Below are positions 13,303 through 15,929 of a stretch of DNA of 15,929 bases, piece by piece. Position 1 is the stretch's first letter, and each line of letters opens with the position of its first letter. The notes under the pieces were generated by a model, which was not told the origin of the DNA, did no database searches, and was given only the letters and a program-made list of their open reading frames with translations. The DNA is from Candidatus Stahliibacteriota bacterium CG08_land_8_20_14_0_20_40_26 (GTDB lineage: Bacteria; Hydrothermota; UBA3073): assembly GCA_002774315.1 (NCBI GenBank), contig PEYP01000081.1, positions 1-15,929 of the forward strand, given 5' to 3'. Position numbers and translations under genes: made by a program.

Positions 13303-13380
13303 AACCACACCTGTCTACCGACAGGTAGAAAGTTCACAAAGAAAATCTAAAATCTGTAATCTCTTTGTGCCCTTTGTGGT
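13303..13380. repeat. AACCACA inverted repeat with palindromic insert, full copy
   Basis: AACCACA (13303-13309), insert CCTGTCTACCGACAGGTAG (13310-13328), then AAAGTTCACAAAGA. The right arm TCTTTGTGCCCTTTGTGGT is at 13362-13380. Without the insert the left arm reads ACCACAAAGTTCACAAAGA and pairs with the right arm at 17 of 19 positions. Confidence 0.82.
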
Positions 13381-13391
13381 GAAGAATGGAC

Positions 13392-13415
13392 TGTAGGGCA
13401 CGGTTTTAACCGTGC
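13392..13415. repeat. TGTAGGGC single hairpin
   Basis: TGTAGGG is followed by GCACGGT/ACCGTGC around TTTA. It is identical to 9684-9707 except for one loop base. The AATGGAC just before it is shared with the sequence before 9614. Confidence 0.7.
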
Positions 13416-13441
13416 GAACAATACTTCTTTAAATTGCCATA

Positions 13442-13639
13442 GTGAAGAAATATACTATAAAAATAAATAAAGATTGGTGTAAGGGATGCAACCTTTGTGT
13501 TGCCTTCTGTCCTCGTAATGTCCTTGCAATAGGAAAAGACAGGATGGCAGAGCCAGTGAAAGAAGATGACTGCACGGGATGCCTTGTTTGTGAATATAAA
13601 TGTCCTGATTTTGCAATTACTGTGAACAGTGCAGAATAA
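13442..13639 (+). CDS. korD: 2[4Fe-4S] ferredoxin subunit, KorD-like (2-oxoacid:ferredoxin oxidoreductase delta)
   Basis: This 65-residue protein has two classic cluster motifs, C13-x2-C16-x2-C19-x3-C23-P and C44-x2-C47-x2-C50-x3-C54-P, so it should hold two [4Fe-4S] clusters. The spacing, the short length and the ending CEYKCPDFAI match the delta subunit of 2-oxoglutarate:ferredoxin oxidoreductase (KorD), which passes electrons from the thiamine-pyrophosphate subunit. The only available start is GTG at 13442, since an in-frame TAA lies 12 bases upstream; no clear ribosome binding site is seen. It follows sucCD, which fits 2-oxoglutarate and succinyl-CoA chemistry. No korA, korB or korC follows: the next genes are a transglutaminase-like protein and birA. 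It could instead be a free ferredoxin. Confidence 0.78.
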   Translation: MKKYTIKINKDWCKGCNLCVAFCPRNVLAIGKDRMAEPVKEDDCTGCLVCEYKCPDFAITVNSAE

Positions 13640-13650
13640 ATAGATAGAAA

Positions 13651-13721
13651 GCCACAGATTCCACTGATTTAATTTATAATCTTTTTCACATTGATTTAAT
13701 CTTATCCGTGCAATCCGTGGC
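13651..13721. repeat. CCACAGATT inverted repeat upstream of the transglutaminase gene
   Basis: GCCACAGATTCCACTGAT (13651-13668) and ATCCGTGCAATCCGTGGC (13704-13721) are imperfect complements. Each arm itself holds two copies of a CCACRGATT-like unit. It ends four bases before the AAAAGGAGA ribosome binding site. Confidence 0.65.
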
Positions 13722-13737
13722 TGCAAAAGGAGAAATA

Positions 13738-15069
13738 ATGTCTCTATTCTTGCAATTTATGATAATGGCAACATACTTCTCAGGAATGTATCTTGGTGGT
13801 GAGAAGATCGGCTATACAATAATAGATATGAAACCCACAGAAAGCGGGTATATTTTGAAGGAGATAGTGTTTATAAGACTAGGTATGATGGGAACGAAGA
13901 GGAGTATGGAGACATCATCGGTGTATGAACTTGATAGGGAATACCGACTTAAAAAATTCTCATTTGAACTCGAATCGGAGACACAGAAAATCTCATCCAA
14001 CGGAGAGGTAAAAGAGCAAGAACTTATATATAGCGTGAAGACAGGAAGTAGAGAGAGAGGTGAGAGAATAAAACTTGATGGGGATGTATATGTGTCCCAG
14101 TCAATTCCTTTTCTTGTCTCTACCTTAAGAAAGAATCTGTTGCTTTCTGTGTTTGACCCCACCATATTTGCAGTCAATCAGGTAAAGGTAAGTATAATAA
14201 AGGAGACAGGTGATTCTATAAAGATCGAGACAGAATTGCTGGGGGCGAAATCAACAACCTGGGTGGGAAAGAATGGGGAGATACTACGGTCAGAGGAACC
14301 TATGGGTGTTCTGATGGTCAAAGAGAATAAGAAAAAGGCATTGGAGTTTGGAGAGACATCTCCAGAGATACTCACAATGTTTGCCATACCCGCTGGTATG
14401 GAGGTAAAAAATCCGAGGAGTGTAATTTATCTCAAGGCAATTGTGAAGGGAAGATTCAAAAAGACAGGCAAGCAGGAACTTTCAGGTGATACACTCACAG
14501 TGAAAAGTATTGGCCCAGATGAGAAGTTGATACCAAAATCTCCACCAGGCTCCGGGTGCAGTAGAGTCAAGCCTCGGCCGGTTCCTGAAGAGCTAAAGAG
14601 ATACCTTGAGGACACTCCACTTATTCAGGTGGAGGACAGGAGAATAAGAAACAAATCTGCAAGAATAATAAAGGGCACAAGAAATAATTGGGAAAAAGTA
14701 AAAGAACTCGTGAACTGGACATCGCAGAATGTGGAAGATTTTCCATCTGCAACAATCCCGAGTGCTCTGGATGTTCTTGAAACCCTCAAAGGTGATTGTA
14801 ATGAACATAGTACCCTTTTCTGTGCCCTCTCAAGAGCAGCAGGAATTCCCACTGACATATGTGTTGGTTTAGTATGTATGAACGGCTATTTCTATTATCA
14901 TGCGTGGAATAAAGTATGGGTGGGAAGATGGGTCGAGGTGGATCCGACATTCAATCAGATAATAGCAGACGCCACACATATTACACTTGAAGAGGGTGGA
15001 CTCAAGGATTGGGCAAAGATAATGGACCTTGTTGGAAATATTGAGATAAGAGTGATAGAATATAGATGA
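13738..15069 (+). CDS. Transglutaminase-like (papain-fold) protein
   Basis: The 443-residue protein ends in a transglutaminase-like core. Its catalytic triad is visible as Cys354 in GDCNEHSTLF, His388 in YYHAWNKVWVG and Asp402 in VEVDPTFNQ, with ALSRAAGIPTDICVGL between. In bacteria this fold usually acts as a protease or amidase; the substrate here is unknown. The N-terminal 300 residues are beta-rich and begin with a YLGGEKIGYTIIDM segment typical of a partner domain in such proteins. The first 16 residues are hydrophobic but lack Lys or Arg, so a signal peptide or membrane anchor is only possible. The start at 13738 follows AAAAGGAGA (13725-13733); a GTG at 13708 lies within the repeat. 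Nothing nearby reveals a partner. Confidence 0.85.
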   Translation: MSLFLQFMIMATYFSGMYLGGEKIGYTIIDMKPTESGYILKEIVFIRLGMMGTKRSMETSSVYELDREYRLKKFSFELESETQKISSNGEVKEQELIYSVKTGSRERGERIKLDGDVYVSQSIPFLVSTLRKNLLLSVFDPTIFAVNQVKVSIIKETGDSIKIETELLGAKSTTWVGKNGEILRSEEPMGVLMVKENKKKALEFGETSPEILTMFAIPAGMEVKNPRSVIYLKAIVKGRFKKTGKQELSGDTLTVKSIGPDEKLIPKSPPGSGCSRVKPRPVPEELKRYLEDTPLIQVEDRRIRNKSARIIKGTRNNWEKVKELVNWTSQNVEDFPSATIPSALDVLETLKGDCNEHSTLFCALSRAAGIPTDICVGLVCMNGYFYYHAWNKVWVGRWVEVDPTFNQIIADATHITLEEGGLKDWAKIMDLVGNIEIRVIEYR

Positions 15070-15119
15070 TAGTTGGTTAGTTAGTTGGATAGTTGGTTGG
15101 ATAGTTGGTTAGTTTGTTA
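15068..15119. repeat. Short tandem repeat AGTTGGTT/AGTTGGAT
   Basis: Degenerate 4-, 8- and 12-base units (AGTTGGTTAGTT, AGTTGGAT) run between the transglutaminase gene and birA. They could vary in copy number by slippage. Confidence 0.7.
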
Positions 15120-15154
15120 GATGTGTGATTGGTTTTTGCATTTTGATTTTTTTC

Positions 15155-15929
15155 ATGATGGATATTGATAGAATATATGGGAGTAGGCTCTTTACAAAGG
15201 AGAAATTTCTCTTCTATAAAAGGCTACCATCCACACAGGACCGTGCTAAAGAGCTCATCAAAAATGGAGTAGGAAGGCCAGGATATGTAATTGTAGCGGA
15301 TGAGCAATATAGAGGGAGAGGAAGGTTTAGAAGGGTATGGTCTTCTCACAAGGGAGAATCACTTACATTTTCTTTCATTACAGAGAAGATTCCGCTTCTG
15401 TCTATGAGGACTGCGTTGTCTGTTGCTAAAACACTTGAGGAAGAATGCGGACTTCGGGCAGAGATTGAGTGGCCAAATGATATTGTAATAGGCAACAAAA
15501 AGATATGCGGCATACTGATTGAGACAGAGAGGGAACTTGCAATCATTGGAGTTGGAATGAATGTCAACGAAACTGTACTTCCCCTTGAGAGTGCAACATC
15601 TGTAAGGATAGAAACTGGAATACCAGCCAGTAGAGAGGCAATACTCTCCTTATTTCTTTCTATTTTCGAGAGTAACCTAACGAGGGAAAACATAATGGAT
15701 TGTGTGAGAGAATACCTGTCTTTTATGGATAGATATGTTGAGATAGAAACTGAGAACGGGGTTGTAAGAGGTGAATTTATTAACTTGGGCGAAGATGGGG
15801 AGATTATAATAAGGACCGAGAGTGGGTCCATAGCGAGTTTTCTGCCTGGTGAAGCAAAAAGGGTACATAAATTAACTGCAGATGCACGCAGATTAGCGCA
15901 GACACAGATAAAGACTGTAATTAAGTCAT
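15155..15929 (+). CDS. birA: Biotin--[acetyl-CoA-carboxylase] ligase, partial at right edge
   Basis: BirA activates biotin with ATP and attaches it to the lysine of biotin carboxyl carrier proteins. An open frame from 15155 (ATG ATG) runs past the window end, so no stop is seen. Visible motifs are L24-PSTQD29, the biotinyl-AMP loop G54-RGRFRRVWSS, E105-WPND109 with the lysine in GNKKICGILIE (Lys116 matches the catalytic-site lysine of the family), and IGVGMNVN. There is no N-terminal helix-turn-helix, so this is the non-regulatory class I form. The family C-terminal domain should end near FLPGEAKRVHK (about 15870). Beyond that the frame continues through sequence resembling an inverted copy of the 11046-11067 repeat. 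No ribosome binding site is evident, so the start is approximate. Confidence 0.9.
   Translation, partial: MMDIDRIYGSRLFTKEKFLFYKRLPSTQDRAKELIKNGVGRPGYVIVADEQYRGRGRFRRVWSSHKGESLTFSFITEKIPLLSMRTALSVAKTLEEECGLRAEIEWPNDIVIGNKKICGILIETERELAIIGVGMNVNETVLPLESATSVRIETGIPASREAILSLFLSIFESNLTRENIMDCVREYLSFMDRYVEIETENGVVRGEFINLGEDGEIIIRTESGSIASFLPGEAKRVHKLTADARRLAQTQIKTVIKS

Noticed and set aside
13708..13737. GTG start for the transglutaminase-like gene
   Set aside because: It falls inside the inverted repeat; the ATG at 13738 has a strong AAAAGGAGA site at proper distance.

Overview
This A+T-rich bacterial window carries core-metabolism and translation genes separated by intergenic gaps packed with short inverted repeats. 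No 16S rRNA or lineage-specific marker is present. The gene set points to an anaerobic, probably uncultivated bacterium: glycolytic gap and pgk, ADP-forming succinyl-CoA synthetase sucCD followed by an orphan KorD-type 2[4Fe-4S] ferredoxin subunit, a short adenosylhomocysteinase, and an EF-G2-like GTPase. This placement is inference, and I cannot name the phylum.

Layout. 1-661 is non-coding and holds hairpin repeats and a strong promoter. 662-811 holds tRNA-Lys(UUU) and tRNA-Glu(UUC). 824-1014 is a composite repeat. 1037-3120 holds a class I aminotransferase and argF, overlapping by ATGA. 3232-4338 is hflX and 4494-5744 is ahcY. On the minus strand, rpmF (7690-7860) and an EF-G-like gene (5741-7666) form an operon that converges on ahcY, with overlapping stop codons. 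7861-8599 is a 739-bp non-coding stretch with two divergent consensus promoters and a composite repeat. 8600-15069 runs gap, pgk, sucC, sucD, korD-like ferredoxin and a transglutaminase-like protein, all on the plus strand. A partial biotin-protein ligase runs off the right edge from 15155.

How the genes fit together. GAPDH and PGK make the ATP-yielding steps of glycolysis. SucCD with a ferredoxin subunit suggests 2-oxoglutarate:ferredoxin oxidoreductase and succinyl-CoA chemistry, but the catalytic korAB genes are not in the window. Aminotransferase and ArgF belong to amino-acid and arginine metabolism, AhcY to the methyl cycle, and L32, HflX and EF-G2 to the ribosome.

The most unusual content is the repeat architecture. 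Short palindromes of about 19-21 nt ('guests', typically CCTGYCTACCGRCAGGYAG) sit inside larger inverted repeats ('hosts' with AACCACA...TGTGGTT ends). Removing a guest restores the host stem. Four guests sit at the same point, directly after AACCACA or its complement, and one guest is itself split by another guest. A second family (TGTAGGGC...GCCCTACA) carries one or two hairpins whose stems differ between copies yet stay paired. Repeats also appear to have entered coding sequence in argF and at the 3' ends of hflX and birA. No intrinsic terminators with clear T-tracts were found.
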